NCBI GenBank assembly: GCA_036380735.1
Contig: DASVEE010000071.1
Coordinates: 166,173 to 230,172, forward strand
Length of the DNA: 64,000 bases
Direction: 5' to 3'
DNA from: DASVEE01 sp036380735
GTDB lineage: Bacteria > Acidobacteriota > Thermoanaerobaculia > Gp7-AA8
Part shown: positions 9,560-18,914 of the stretch, in pieces
Layout of the letters: each line of letters opens with the position of its first letter
How positions within the stretch are numbered: position 1 is the stretch's first letter
Notes under the pieces: generated by a model
What the model was told of the DNA's origin: nothing
The model's input: only the letters and a program-made list of their open reading frames with translations
Database searches by the model: none
Translations under genes and position numbers: made by a program

Positions 9560-9577
9560 GTCCCACTCGTCCGATAG
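9507..9577. repeat. 9-bp-repeat palindrome overlapping the GGDEF-EAL stop codon
   Basis: Units GGATCGATA, GGACAGATG, GGATCAATA, GGACACAGA and GGACCTATG run in phase with the upstream gene. They are followed by the mirror arm from 9550 (CCCATAGGTCCCACTCGTCC). GGACCTATGGGAGTCCCATAGGTCC is an almost perfect palindrome at 9539-9563 and would form a stem between the two convergent genes, a plausible bidirectional terminator. Confidence 0.75.
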
Positions 9578-9586
9578 GTCCTCGTC

Positions 9587-12358
9587 TCAGTTCGGTCGCG
9601 CCCCCAGATACGCGGGCAGATACGTCGGATCGTTCGTGCCGTTGTCGTTCATCGTCACGTAGCTGCCGATGACGCCGGACAAGCCGGTCACGCGGATCAG
9701 CACGGGGCGCTTCTCGCCGGTGAGGCCGCGGCCCTGGAAGACGTCGTTGACCTGCATGCCGCGGCCGATCGGGACCGTCACGGTGAAGGAATCGAGCACC
9801 GCGCCGCCGGGAATGAGGATGTCGATGCGTGCCTGCGCGGTGCCGCCGGTGATGGCGTTGCTCATCTCCACGATGCCGATGTTCGTGCGGTACGCCGGAT
9901 CGATGACGGAGCCGAGAAGCTCGAGGGTCTCGCCGGGGGTGACGACCTGGAAGGCGTTGAGGGGGGGCATGAGGAAGCCGTACGTGCCGCCGTTTTCGTC
10001 GATGGAGTACGTGCGTGACGTGAAGCGGATCCCGTTGCCGATGACGCGGAGGCGGGCGATGCCGGTGCGGTTGAACACGCGCGAGAGGACGTCGCGGATG
10101 ACGCGCGCTTCGCGCGGGAGCAGCGTGAGCGCCACCATCGAAGACTGCCCTTCGCCCCACGGAAAGATCGTCAATTCCGCCGCCACCGGCTGCTGCGTCG
10201 GGTTGAAGAGATAGAGATCGCTGCGGAACTGCGAGTTGTTCGCGCCGTCGACGTGACCGATGACCGGGATGCTGCGCATGATGCCGGTGGTCGCCAGATC
10301 GGGCGGAAAGTACGTCGGATCGTTCGTGCGGTTGTCGATGGCGAAGACGGACGCGATCGCGGAGCCGCGGCTCGGCCGGATGAGGAGCGCGCCCGTTTCG
10401 TTCGCGCTGACGCCGAGCGGCTGCGCGATGCTGTTCAACTGCTGCTGGCCGCCACGAGGCGTCCGGAAGGCGACGCTGTTCACGCCGATGTCGCCGGAGA
10501 GCCCGACCGCGCCGAGGCCGGCTTCGCTGCCGAAGCCCTCGGCGTCGGCGATGATGAGGTTCGTGCGGAAGTGGTCGCCGTTGAACGCGCCGGAGAACGT
10601 CACCGGGAAGCGCGCCGTCGTCGCGTTGAACGCGTCGATGGCCGTCATGCCGAAGCCGAACGTTCCTTTCGTGGCCTTGTTGTAGGTGCGCGCGACGACG
10701 TTCATGCCGCTCTGCGGCTCGACGTAGAAGACGCCGCCGCCGCTCTCGAGATTGAAGATCGATTTCAGCGCGTCGTTGACGAGGCGGATCTCGCGCGGGG
10801 CGAGCGTCAGCGTGCGCGTCTCTCCCTCCTCCTGGCCGGTCGGCACGTAGCGGATCGCGACGGATTGCTGCGTGTCGGCGGGGTTGTAGAGGATGACGTC
10901 CGTCAGCCAGAAGCTGCCGAACGCGCCTTCCGTGCGTGCCACGCCGGGGAGGACGAGGCGCTGCTTGAGCGAGCCACGCACGACGCCCCACTCCTGGATC
11001 ACGTCGCCACCGCCGCCAGCGGGAGGCGACGAGGAGAAGCCGCCGCCGCCACCGCTGGTGAAGGCGACGCCGGAGTCGAAGACGAACGGCGCACCCGACT
11101 CGATGGTGTCGGGGTTGACGTGCACGAACGCCTTCGACGGCAGCTCGTTCAGGTAGAGCTCATCGTAGGAGCGCGGTGCCGGCTGCCCGATGCGCCAGAC
11201 GGCGAGCGCGGGATCGATGCGCGGCGTGGCCTGCACCATGGGGCGCTCGCGATGCACCTGAATGAGGAGCGTCTGCAGCGACGCGCCGGCGTGGATCGCC
11301 TCGATCTGCGGCTGCGTCGCGTCGTCCCACTGCTTGCGGACGCCGCCGAGCTCCGGGATGTGCACCGAGAGCGTGGTCGGGTTGACGCCGGTGCCACGCT
11401 GGACGAACCAGGCGCCCGAAAAGTCGGCCGTCGGCACGGCGAAGAAGTGATCGCGCACGCCGTTGGCCGTCTCGCCCGGCGCCGGCGGGTTCGGGAAGTT
11501 GTGCGGCCCGGCGATCAACTGGCGCGTGCCGTTCTTGAAGTAGTGGAGGTAGCGGCGCTCGTTGATGAGCTGCTCGACGTAGACGCCGCCGTCGGAGGTG
11601 ATCCAACCCTCGACGCGGGAGGTGCGGGGATCGATCTCACCGACCGGCGTGTGGACGCCGTCGAGGCCGACCACGACCAGCTTCGAGTCGGCGAGGCGCA
11701 CGAGGAAGCGCGAGCCCGGGAGGTCGGAGCCCGCGAGCTGCACGTTCTGTCCCGGGTAACTGAGGATGTTCTTCGCCGAGCCGGTGCGGCGGATGGCGAA
11801 AAGCTCACCGTTGGAGAGGAACACGAACGGATAGTCGGCCGAGCCGATGCGCAAGGGGGCGTAGCGGGCACGGACGTGCGGCCCGCCGGTGTCGCCGGGA
11901 ACGTTCAGGAGGTTCGACACGAGGCGGTTCGGCGTGCCGGTGACCGTTACCCACGTGCGGCCGGAGTCGGAGCTGAGGACCCATTTGTACGCGCTGCCGT
12001 TCTCCTGGATCTGCGCGGCGATCGTCAGCGTCTGCGACGGATCGTTGCGGCGGACGCCGATCGAGCCGATGACCGCGTCGCCGCCGGCGGGGTAGACGAC
12101 CCGCGCCTCTTCCTCACCGGTGGTGTCGTAGACGACGAGCTGCCCCACGGGAAGCCCGCCCACGATCGGGGCGCCGAGCCACGGCGTCCCGCCCAGATTC
12201 AGCGCCGGCGCCTCGAGCAGGACGATGTAGCGGTTGTTGCGATGCTGCAGCGCCGGGTACGTGAAGCGGTCGCTGTAGGGCGCGTACGAGACCACCCGCG
12301 CGAAGGCGCTGGTGGAGAGCAGCAGTGCGATGAGAAGAACGGATCGTGCGTTGCGCAT
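9587..12358 (-). CDS. Large secreted protein of unknown function with C-terminal beta repeats
   Basis: Start at ATG 12358 gives a signal peptide (RSVLLIALLLSTSAFA); the frame extends further upstream but into repeat DNA. The 923-residue product has a beta-rich N-terminal half, then a Gly/Ser linker (GGGGGFSSSPPAGGGGD) near 455. After it come about four imperfect repeats of 105-120 residues with a recurring pattern: F(W/R)TDVILYNP, a threonine-rich strand, LAPREIRLVNDAL and a closing NDPTYFPP/NDPTYLPA. The domain plan suggests an extracellular or cell-surface protein with Ig-like modules. I do not recognise the N-terminal half. It is transcribed convergently with the GGDEF-EAL gene. Confidence 0.75.
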   Translation of the reverse strand: MRNARSVLLIALLLSTSAFARVVSYAPYSDRFTYPALQHRNNRYIVLLEAPALNLGGTPWLGAPIVGGLPVGQLVVYDTTGEEEARVVYPAGGDAVIGSIGVRRNDPSQTLTIAAQIQENGSAYKWVLSSDSGRTWVTVTGTPNRLVSNLLNVPGDTGGPHVRARYAPLRIGSADYPFVFLSNGELFAIRRTGSAKNILSYPGQNVQLAGSDLPGSRFLVRLADSKLVVVGLDGVHTPVGEIDPRTSRVEGWITSDGGVYVEQLINERRYLHYFKNGTRQLIAGPHNFPNPPAPGETANGVRDHFFAVPTADFSGAWFVQRGTGVNPTTLSVHIPELGGVRKQWDDATQPQIEAIHAGASLQTLLIQVHRERPMVQATPRIDPALAVWRIGQPAPRSYDELYLNELPSKAFVHVNPDTIESGAPFVFDSGVAFTSGGGGGFSSSPPAGGGGDVIQEWGVVRGSLKQRLVLPGVARTEGAFGSFWLTDVILYNPADTQQSVAIRYVPTGQEEGETRTLTLAPREIRLVNDALKSIFNLESGGGVFYVEPQSGMNVVARTYNKATKGTFGFGMTAIDAFNATTARFPVTFSGAFNGDHFRTNLIIADAEGFGSEAGLGAVGLSGDIGVNSVAFRTPRGGQQQLNSIAQPLGVSANETGALLIRPSRGSAIASVFAIDNRTNDPTYFPPDLATTGIMRSIPVIGHVDGANNSQFRSDLYLFNPTQQPVAAELTIFPWGEGQSSMVALTLLPREARVIRDVLSRVFNRTGIARLRVIGNGIRFTSRTYSIDENGGTYGFLMPPLNAFQVVTPGETLELLGSVIDPAYRTNIGIVEMSNAITGGTAQARIDILIPGGAVLDSFTVTVPIGRGMQVNDVFQGRGLTGEKRPVLIRVTGLSGVIGSYVTMNDNGTNDPTYLPAYLGARPN

Positions 12359-12416
12359 GGAACGGGACCCTCCGATGGCAAGCAACTTATGCTTGTGTAG
12401 CATAAAACGCAAGAGC

Positions 12417-12520
12417 AATAGGACCGATAGGACGAATAGGACCTATAGGACAGATTAGGACAGCCTCCGGGTGGGCGGGGTCCTATTCGTCCTATTCGTC
12501 CTATTCGTCCTATCGTCCCC
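12417..12520. repeat. 9-bp-repeat hairpin with GGGTGGGCGGGG core
   Basis: Left arm 12417-12465 (AATAGGACCGATAGGACGAA and on), core CCTCCGGGTGGGCGGGG at 12466-12482, right arm 12480-12515 of four CCTATTCGT-type units. The core matches the one near 4250 almost exactly. The right end overlaps the last codons (GRPGGR) of the flavin amine oxidase. Confidence 0.88.
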
Positions 12521-13778
12521 CCGGCCGACCGCCCCGCAACACCTCCGCCGCGGCCCGTTGGCCGCTTTCGATGGCCCCCGCCACCGTCCCGGTCTGATCG
12601 CTGCTGGTGGCTTCCCCGGCGAAGAACAGCGTCTTGCGCAGGGGCCGTGCAAGCTCCGCGTTGGCGTTGGCGCCGCCGACGGCGGCGTAGGAGTACGCGC
12701 AGCGGCTGAAGGGGTCGGACTGCCAGTCGTGGGTCCAGACGCCGGCCAGCTCGCGCTCGAGCTCGCGGCGGGGGCGGTCGAAGGCGCGGGCCATGGCGTC
12801 GAGGGCGCGCTCCTGCATGGCATCCTGCCCCTCGGCCAGCAGCGCGTCGGCGGCGTGGCCGCCGGCCCAGCCGGTGAGCAGGGGAGAGCGCAGCGGGGCG
12901 GTGGTCCACCAGGTCGGCATGAAGCGGTCGCTCGTGTGGAGGAAGTTGAAGTCGTCCCACCACGGCTCGCGGAAGCGGAACGTCATCTTCACGACGTGGC
13001 CGGCTTCCAGCTTCGCCAGCGCGCTTTCCTTCTCCTGCAGCGGCGGATCGAAGCGGATCGTGCCGAGCTTCCACACGCCGATGGGGAGCGTGAGGACGGC
13101 GGCGCGCGCGCGGATCGTTTCGCCGTGCGCGGTGGTGATGGCCACGTCGCCGCCGGACCAGCGCACGCTCGTCACCGGCGTGGAGAGCCGCAGCTCGGTG
13201 CGTTGCGGCTGGACGCCGGCACGGAGCCAGGCGATCACCGCGTCGTAGCCACCGGGGACACGAAATTGGGCGTTGTCATCCTCTGCTTGTTCCTGATCCG
13301 CCGACTGCAGGACGAGAGTGCTCATCCGTTCCGCGTGTGCGGCGTGGTAGCCCTCGACGAAGCTGCAGGCGAGGAGGCGCGTGCGCTCGTCGAGATTGCG
13401 CTGCGCGCGGAGGAACGCGGCGAACGACAGGTCCTTCTTACGCGAGCCGATCCTCGCGCGCACGCGGTCGATGAGCCCCCAGAAGTCGTCGATGCGCTCG
13501 CGGCGGCCGTGCTCCGACCACCAGTGATCGTCGGGCAGGCGGCAGGCGAGGAGCGCGGCGGCGTCGATGATGGAGAACGTCGAGGCGACGTTGCCGTGCA
13601 CGAACTCCGCGCCGAGCTCGATGGCGAGAGGGAGGCCGGCGGGGTGGAGGGTGTGGATGCGTCCTCCGATGCGATCGCGCGCTTCGAGGAGGACAGTGCT
13701 GCGCCCCGCGCCCGAGAGGTCGCGTGCAGCCGCGAGGCCTGCGGCGCCGGCGCCGATGATGGCGACGTCGTATTTCAT
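12510..13778 (-). CDS. FAD-dependent amine oxidase (monoamine oxidase-like)
   Basis: A 422-residue flavoprotein that would oxidise a primary or secondary amine to imine plus H2O2, or act as a related desaturase. The N-terminal dinucleotide-binding motif GAGAAGLAAARDL is at residues 10-22, followed by the acidic ribose-binding residue in LLEARDRIGGRIHT (GG motif). The C-terminal FAD motif GEATSSDQTGTVAGAIESG is intact. There is no signal peptide, so it is cytoplasmic. The start ATG at 13778 lies 4 bases from a perfect 16-bp palindrome, a possible operator. The C-terminus runs into the repeat element. The substrate is unknown; there is no obvious pathway neighbour. Confidence 0.88.
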   Translation of the reverse strand: MKYDVAIIGAGAAGLAAARDLSGAGRSTVLLEARDRIGGRIHTLHPAGLPLAIELGAEFVHGNVASTFSIIDAAALLACRLPDDHWWSEHGRRERIDDFWGLIDRVRARIGSRKKDLSFAAFLRAQRNLDERTRLLACSFVEGYHAAHAERMSTLVLQSADQEQAEDDNAQFRVPGGYDAVIAWLRAGVQPQRTELRLSTPVTSVRWSGGDVAITTAHGETIRARAAVLTLPIGVWKLGTIRFDPPLQEKESALAKLEAGHVVKMTFRFREPWWDDFNFLHTSDRFMPTWWTTAPLRSPLLTGWAGGHAADALLAEGQDAMQERALDAMARAFDRPRRELERELAGVWTHDWQSDPFSRCAYSYAAVGGANANAELARPLRKTLFFAGEATSSDQTGTVAGAIESGQRAAAEVLRGGRPGGR

Positions 13779-13782
13779 GTCG

Positions 13783-13798
13783 CGCGCACTAGTGCGCG
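13783..13798. promoter_or_regulatory. Perfect 16-bp palindrome upstream of the amine oxidase
   Basis: CGCGCACTAGTGCGCG is a perfect dyad located directly 5' of the amine oxidase start (13778) and just past the stop of the small gene at 13817. It could be an operator or a short stem. Nothing else shows which protein would bind it. Confidence 0.3.
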
Positions 13799-13816
13799 AC
13801 GCGTGCCGTGGGACGC

Positions 13817-14038
13817 TTACGCGTCCTTGACGATCTCACGCCACGGCAGCGTTCGGACGAGTTGCACCTTCTCGTCGATCTGGTTCTGCGTGGCCCGGTC
13901 ACCCAGCACGCGCCGGAGGTAATCCACCTCCGCCGACACGAGCTTGTTGTGCTTGGGCAGCAGCCGAACCGCGGCGCTTTGCAGGTTCCGCTCTGAGACC
14001 GTGAGCTGTTTCGCCGTCCGTCCGATTTTTTCTTTCAT
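13817..14038 (-). CDS. Hypothetical small protein
   Basis: A 73-residue basic, helical protein starting MKEKIGRTAKQLTVSERN. An open frame continues upstream to 14188, but the first convincing ATG is 14038. There is no signal peptide or membrane segment and I recognise no family. It sits behind a second small minus-strand frame with two CxxC motifs (14088-14261) and 39 bases upstream of the amine oxidase start, so the three may share a transcript. Composition looks coding, but no ribosome-binding site is visible, so this is moderate evidence only. Confidence 0.4.
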   Translation of the reverse strand: MKEKIGRTAKQLTVSERNLQSAAVRLLPKHNKLVSAEVDYLRRVLGDRATQNQIDEKVQLVRTLPWREIVKDA

Positions 14039-14087
14039 ACCAAGGGCAACCCGCCCTTCTGGCGAAAGAATCCTACGGACGAGGTGG

Positions 14088-14261
14088 TTACCCTTTTCGC
14101 GTGGTATCACGCGAACCGAGAGCATCGCGGAACACGAACGACTCCTGCACGAACGTCCGCCGTTCGGAGACGCATCCGCAAAGAGCACAGCGTTTCGCGA
14201 TGTGGGCCGCCCGTTCCACGTGGGCTGCCTTGGAGTGGCCGCAGAGTCTGCAATGTTTCAT
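14088..14261 (-). CDS. Possible small zinc-ribbon protein
   Basis: A 57-residue frame starting MKHCRLCGHSKAAH with a second pair KRCALCGC about 20 residues later. Two CxxC knuckles at that spacing are the usual signature of a small zinc ribbon. An ATG four codons upstream (14273) is an alternative. No ribosome-binding site is evident and no homologue is recalled, so the call rests on the cysteine pattern alone. It lies upstream of the 73-residue frame on the same strand. Confidence 0.35.
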   Translation of the reverse strand: MKHCRLCGHSKAAHVERAAHIAKRCALCGCVSERRTFVQESFVFRDALGSRDTTRKG

Positions 14262-14436
14262 CGAGTGCTCCACACAGTGTTATTAGCGATTCAGAGGCCA
14301 ACCGCCCCCGTTCCACGCTGATGATTCTGCGGGCCTCGGTGGTGACCCCGACGTTTCGCTATCCCTCGTAGAGCGGGTGGCGGGTGCTCTCGGGGGAAGG
14401 GGGCGCGGCGGTGCCGAATGGCTCTGCAGTTTGTAG

Positions 14437-14527
14437 AGACGATTGGACGGATAGGACCTGTAGGACGCGCATAGGACCAACAGGACGTCCATTGGTCCCA
14501 TAGGTCCTATTCGTCCCATCGTTCCCC
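14437..14527. repeat. 9-bp-repeat hairpin before the ankyrin gene
   Basis: Left arm 14437-14486 (GATTGGACGGATAGGACCTG onward) and right arm 14487-14527 (CCATTGGTCCCATAGGTCC, then CCTATTCGTCCCATCGTTCCCC). There is almost no loop. The right arm ends 17 bases from the ankyrin start codon. Between 14262 and 14436 I see no gene. Confidence 0.85.
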
Positions 14528-14543
14528 TTGCTACGATTCCGGC

Positions 14544-15191
14544 ATGAACCTCTTTGAAGCCATTCGCCAGGGGGATGTGGCGCGCGTGGCGGCGCTGCTG
14601 GATGAAGACCCATCGCTGCTTGCCGCGCGTGACGGCAACGTCTCCGCAATTCTGCTGGCCGTCTACCACGGGCGCGCCGACATCGCCCGGCTCTTCGTGG
14701 AGCGCGGCGCGCGGCTTTCCTTCGCCGAGGCCGTGGCCCTCGGCGACACCGGCCGCGTGCGCGAACTGCTCCGCGAAACACCGGCCCTCTTGCACGAGCG
14801 CACGCCCGACGGCTTTGCCTCCGCCGCTTTCGCCATCTTCTTCGGCCATCACGAGCTGGCGAAGTGGCTGATCGAAGAGGGCGCCGACGTCAACGCTGCC
14901 TCCGAGAACGCCCAGCGCGTCGCGCCGGTGCATGCCGCCGCGGCCGTGTGCGACCGCGCGATCATGCGCATCCTGCTCGACCGCGGCGCCGATCCCAACG
15001 CGCGCCAGCAACTCGAGTACACGCCCCTCCACGGCGCGGCCAGCCGTGGCGACGTCGAGATGGCGGAGCTGCTGCTGAGCCGCGGCGCCGACGCGAACGT
15101 GCGTGGCAGCGACGGGCTCACTCCGGCTGACCTCGCCCGCAAATACGGGAAAGAAGAGTTTGCCCAATGGTTCGAGCAGCGCGTGACGTAA
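14544..15191 (+). CDS. Ankyrin-repeat protein
   Basis: A 215-residue protein made of about five to six ankyrin repeats. The consensus is visible in ADIARLFVERGARL, HHELAKWLIEEGADVNAAS, DRAIMRILLDRGADPNARQ, YTPLHGAASRGDVEMAELLLSRGADANVRGSDGLTPADLARKYG. The early repeat is degenerate. Such domains mediate protein-protein contacts. There is no signal peptide, so it probably works in the cytoplasm. It begins 17 bases after a repeat arm. The large secreted protein gene follows 29 bases after the stop and could be co-transcribed. Confidence 0.88.
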   Translation: MNLFEAIRQGDVARVAALLDEDPSLLAARDGNVSAILLAVYHGRADIARLFVERGARLSFAEAVALGDTGRVRELLRETPALLHERTPDGFASAAFAIFFGHHELAKWLIEEGADVNAASENAQRVAPVHAAAAVCDRAIMRILLDRGADPNARQQLEYTPLHGAASRGDVEMAELLLSRGADANVRGSDGLTPADLARKYGKEEFAQWFEQRVT

Positions 15192-15220
15192 CGGAGGAAC
15201 TCCGTTAACGTCTCAGGTGC

Positions 15221-18200
15221 ATGCGCTCGCGCCTTCTCCTCGCTCTCCTCGTTCTCGCCCCTCTCGCCAACGCCGCGGTTACCGGCCGTGTCATCACGGA
15301 AGAAGGGAAGCCGCTCGAAGGCGCCCGCGTCCGGGCGTATGCGATCGAGAGCAGCGAGACGTTCTTCGCGCGCGTTCTCTCCGACAAGCCCGAAGCAACG
15401 CCCATCGCGAGCGGCACCACCGCCGCTGACGGGACGTTCCGCCTCGATGTGAAGGGCAGCCCGGTCGTCGACGTGATCGTCGACGCCGAAGGTCGCGGCG
15501 AAGAGCTGATCCGCCTGGCGGATGGCGACGATACGGGCGCGCGCGTGCTGGCCGCGGCCAAGCCGCGCCGCGGCAGAATCACCAGCGGCGGGAAGCCGGT
15601 GGCCAATGCCACGGTGCTTCCGGGCGGGCTGCTCGCCGTACGCACGGATGAAGAGGGGTACTGGCAGGCACCGAACGGCAACGCCCTGATGGCGACGCTC
15701 GTCGTCATCCATTCCGACTTCGCTCTCATCGACGAGCGCAGGCTCGATACCGGTGTCGCGTTGACGATGACCAAAGGCGTCGCCGTGAGCGGCCGCGTCG
15801 TCGCGGAGGATGGTGAGACGCCGGTGGCGAACGCGCAGCTTTACGTCGACGGCTGGCCGCTGGCAAAGTCGGCGGAGGACGGCACGTTCTCCATCGCCCA
15901 CGCGGCGCCGGACTGGCGCTCACTCGTGGCACGCGCCGGGACTCGCGTCGCCGCCGTGACCAAAGGCGCGCCGCCCCTCCTTCGTCTGCAGCCGGGCGGC
16001 TCCGTGAGCGGCACCGTGCGCAGCGCGAAAGACGACACTCCGATCGCCGGCGCCGCCGTGACGATCAACGGCGACGCCACGCTGCGCGGACTGCGCCGCG
16101 TCGTTGCCGACGCCAAGGGGAACTTTTCCATCGACGGCGTGATCCCTGCCAGCTGGAACCTCGGTGCGAGCCATCCGTCGTTTGCCACCGCGGCCGTCTC
16201 GGTGCGTGTGGACGGCGGCCAGCGCCTGACGCGCGGCGTCGCCCTGCAACCATTCGCGAAGCTCACCGGTACGGTGACGGATGAAGAGCGCAAGCCTGTC
16301 GCCGGTGTCCGCTTCAGCACCGTGCGCGGCAGCCGTGCTTCGGCCGTATCCGCGACGGATGGCAGCTTCGTTTTTCGTTTCCCGACCTTCGACGTTCCGG
16401 TGCGCATCGCGATTGCGCGCGCCGGCTTCGCCACCATCACGCAGGGACCATTGAAGTTCGAGCCGGGCGAAACACGCCGCATGAACGTCACGCTGCCACG
16501 CGGCTTCCCCCTCTCCATCAAGCTGGTCGACGGAGCCGGCGAGCCGGTGCCCGACGAGCCGGTGTACGTCATGTGGGCGGAGGAGACGAACGGCCTGCCG
16601 GTGCCGTGCGCGGAGGCGGAGGGCTGCAACCGCTCGAGCGGGGACGGCACCTACGAGACGCGGCTGGTCGAGGGCAGCTACGAGCTGCGTATCGGCGGCG
16701 ACAAGACGGCGCTCAAGCGCATCGCACCACAGACGCTCAACGCCGCCTCCAGCCCCATGACCGTGACGCTCGACCGCGGGGCGAAGGTCACGGGGCGCGT
16801 CGTCGATCGCGACGGCAACGCTCTGGGTGACGACGACTACCTGACAATCCGCGTGAAGGAGCAGCCGCAGGTCTTCGCGACCGTGGAAAAGGACGGCACC
16901 TTCTCGATTTCCGGACTGCTGCCCGGCCGCATCACGCTGCTGGGCGCACGCGGCCGTCCGGGCACCGCCAACCAGGTCAGCGCGCCGCCGGTGGAAGTCG
17001 ATGCGCCGGCGAGCAACGTCGTCATCCAGTTCCCCAACCCGGCGCGCATCGAAGGCCGCGTCACGGAGAAGGAGAGCGGCACGCCTGTCACCGAGTTCAC
17101 CGTCTCGATGCAGGCCTCCGGCTCCGCCTGGACCGGCGGCCCGCCGGCGCCGTTCCGCGCCGACGACGGCAGCTTCGTCCTCGAGGATGCGCCCGTCACC
17201 ACGACGCAGCTCGTCGTCAACGCGCCCGGCTACGTGCCGGGCCGCATCACCGGACTGACGCTGGAGGAAGGGAAGAGCGTGACGGTGGAGGTGGCGCTCG
17301 AGCGCGGCGTGAAGATCGCCGGACGCGTCACGGCTGCCGGCCGCGCGGTCGCCGGTGTCTCCGTGTCGAGCCTGCCGGCTGGACCAATGATGCGCGGGCC
17401 GCGCGAGCAGAATCGCAGCACGGTCACGGACGACAACGGCGACTACGTGCTCGACGGTGTGGCCACCGGCGCGTTCCGTCTCGAGTTCCACAAGAGCGGC
17501 TACGTGACGCTCGTGAAGGCGATCGAGACGACCGCCGGCAAAGACCAGCGCCTCGATGCGGAGCTGGAGCGTGGACGCGAGCTCAACGGACGCGTCATCG
17601 ACACGACGGGGCAGCCGGTATCGGGCGCCATGGTGTACGTCGATTCGCGCAGCATGAGCTCGCGCGGCAACGTCGCCACCACGGATGCCGAGGGGACGTT
17701 CCGGCTGGAAGGGCTGGCGGAGGGGACGTACGCGGTCAAGGCGGAGAAGAGCGGCTACCTGCAGGGGAAAGTCGAGGATGTCGAGGCGGCGCCGGGCCGC
17801 AGCGTGACGATCACGCTGAACCGCGGCGGCTCGATCAGCGGCCGCGTCACCGGTCTCACCGAGCAGGAGCTTGGGAGCGCGATGGTGATGATGATCGGCG
17901 GACGAGCCGGCGGACGCAGTGAGGCGCGCGTCGATGCGAACGGCTCCTTCACGCTCACCGGCGTCCCGGACGGCGAGGTGACGGTGATGGCGCGGCTGAT
18001 GGGCGGCCGCCGGGGTCAGGGACCGCGGCAGACCGTCACCGTCGTCAACGGCGCCGCGCCGGCCGTCGAGCTGAATTTCGCCGAAGGCATCGTGGTGCGC
18101 GGCCGCGTGCTGCGCGCCGGCCGCCCGTTCACCAACGCCATGGTCTATTTTCGCGGAACGGCAGAAGGGCAGCCCGTGCCGATGAACGAGCCGGGGATGA

Positions 18201-18844
18201 CCGCGGGCGACGGCACGTACGAAGTGCGCGTCACCGCTCCGGGGGAGTATCGCGTGCAACTCGGCGTCAACATGACGACGTATGACGGCGGCACGGTGCA
18301 CGTCACCGGACCGATGACCCACGACATCGAGCTGCGCGGCTCGACGGTGCGCGGCCGCGTCGTCGACGCGGACACCGGTGCGCCGCTCAACAGCGTCTCG
18401 CTCCAGTTGCGCCGCCCCTCGGCCGCCGACCAGTGGACGACCTCCGACGCCTCGGGCGCGTTCGTGTTCGAGCTGGTGAGCGACGACGCCTACCAGCTCA
18501 CCGCCTCGCGCGACCGCTACGCCACGGCCATGGAATCGGTCGACGTGCGCGGCGGCGAGGTCCGCGACCTCGAGATCCGCCTCCGCCGCGGCCTCCGCAC
18601 CGCACTGCGCGTCGTCGACGGCCAGGGCCGCCCGGTCGACGCGTCCGTACGTGTCTCCAACGACGCGGACCAGTCGATGTGGATGGGCATCCCCAGCCGC
18701 GGCGAAGACGGCGCGCTGTCGCTGTGGCTGCAGCCCGGCACCTACACCGCCGCGATCTTCGCACCCGGCTACAGCGCCGCCGAGGCCAGGCTGATGGTGC
18801 CGGGCCCGGAGGTCACGGTGGTGTTGATGAAGGCGGTGCGGTAG
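15221..18844 (+). CDS. Very large secreted carboxypeptidase-regulatory-like repeat protein
   Basis: A 1207-residue protein with a signal peptide (MRSRLLLALLVLAPLANA). The rest is about a dozen beta-sandwich modules of roughly 80-95 residues. Each carries the pattern (I/V)(S/A/T)GRV followed by P(V)AGA-V and then DGTF-L-G(V/L)-G. This is the carboxypeptidase D regulatory-like/transthyretin-like fold. No protease active site is present. Such proteins are usually exported surface or periplasmic scaffolds; the role here is unknown. It ends a few bases before a repeat hairpin, convergent with the flavoprotein gene. The module pattern recurs in the 44196-46325 gene. Confidence 0.82.
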   Translation: MRSRLLLALLVLAPLANAAVTGRVITEEGKPLEGARVRAYAIESSETFFARVLSDKPEATPIASGTTAADGTFRLDVKGSPVVDVIVDAEGRGEELIRLADGDDTGARVLAAAKPRRGRITSGGKPVANATVLPGGLLAVRTDEEGYWQAPNGNALMATLVVIHSDFALIDERRLDTGVALTMTKGVAVSGRVVAEDGETPVANAQLYVDGWPLAKSAEDGTFSIAHAAPDWRSLVARAGTRVAAVTKGAPPLLRLQPGGSVSGTVRSAKDDTPIAGAAVTINGDATLRGLRRVVADAKGNFSIDGVIPASWNLGASHPSFATAAVSVRVDGGQRLTRGVALQPFAKLTGTVTDEERKPVAGVRFSTVRGSRASAVSATDGSFVFRFPTFDVPVRIAIARAGFATITQGPLKFEPGETRRMNVTLPRGFPLSIKLVDGAGEPVPDEPVYVMWAEETNGLPVPCAEAEGCNRSSGDGTYETRLVEGSYELRIGGDKTALKRIAPQTLNAASSPMTVTLDRGAKVTGRVVDRDGNALGDDDYLTIRVKEQPQVFATVEKDGTFSISGLLPGRITLLGARGRPGTANQVSAPPVEVDAPASNVVIQFPNPARIEGRVTEKESGTPVTEFTVSMQASGSAWTGGPPAPFRADDGSFVLEDAPVTTTQLVVNAPGYVPGRITGLTLEEGKSVTVEVALERGVKIAGRVTAAGRAVAGVSVSSLPAGPMMRGPREQNRSTVTDDNGDYVLDGVATGAFRLEFHKSGYVTLVKAIETTAGKDQRLDAELERGRELNGRVIDTTGQPVSGAMVYVDSRSMSSRGNVATTDAEGTFRLEGLAEGTYAVKAEKSGYLQGKVEDVEAAPGRSVTITLNRGGSISGRVTGLTEQELGSAMVMMIGGRAGGRSEARVDANGSFTLTGVPDGEVTVMARLMGGRRGQGPRQTVTVVNGAAPAVELNFAEGIVVRGRVLRAGRPFTNAMVYFRGTAEGQPVPMNEPGMTAGDGTYEVRVTAPGEYRVQLGVNMTTYDGGTVHVTGPMTHDIELRGSTVRGRVVDADTGAPLNSVSLQLRRPSAADQWTTSDASGAFVFELVSDDAYQLTASRDRYATAMESVDVRGGEVRDLEIRLRRGLRTALRVVDGQGRPVDASVRVSNDADQSMWMGIPSRGEDGALSLWLQPGTYTAAIFAPGYSAAEARLMVPGPEVTVVLMKAVR

Positions 18845-18845
18845 G

Positions 18846-18914
18846 TACAGGACGGATAGGACCGTCCTATCTGTCCTATCCGTCGTGTAGGTCCTGGTTG
18901 TCCTATCGTTCCCT
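18846..18914. repeat. Compact 9-bp-repeat hairpin between convergent genes
   Basis: TACAGGACGGATAGGAC followed at once by CGTCCTATCTGTCCTATCCG gives a near loop-free stem, then further right-arm units ending CCTATCGTTCCC at 18914. It lies exactly between the convergent ends at 18844 and 18913, where a bidirectional terminator is expected. Confidence 0.8.

Noticed and set aside
10253..12400. 715-residue plus-strand frame
   Set aside because: Antisense shadow of the secreted protein at 9587-12358; low-complexity Arg/Val/Asp composition and no motif.
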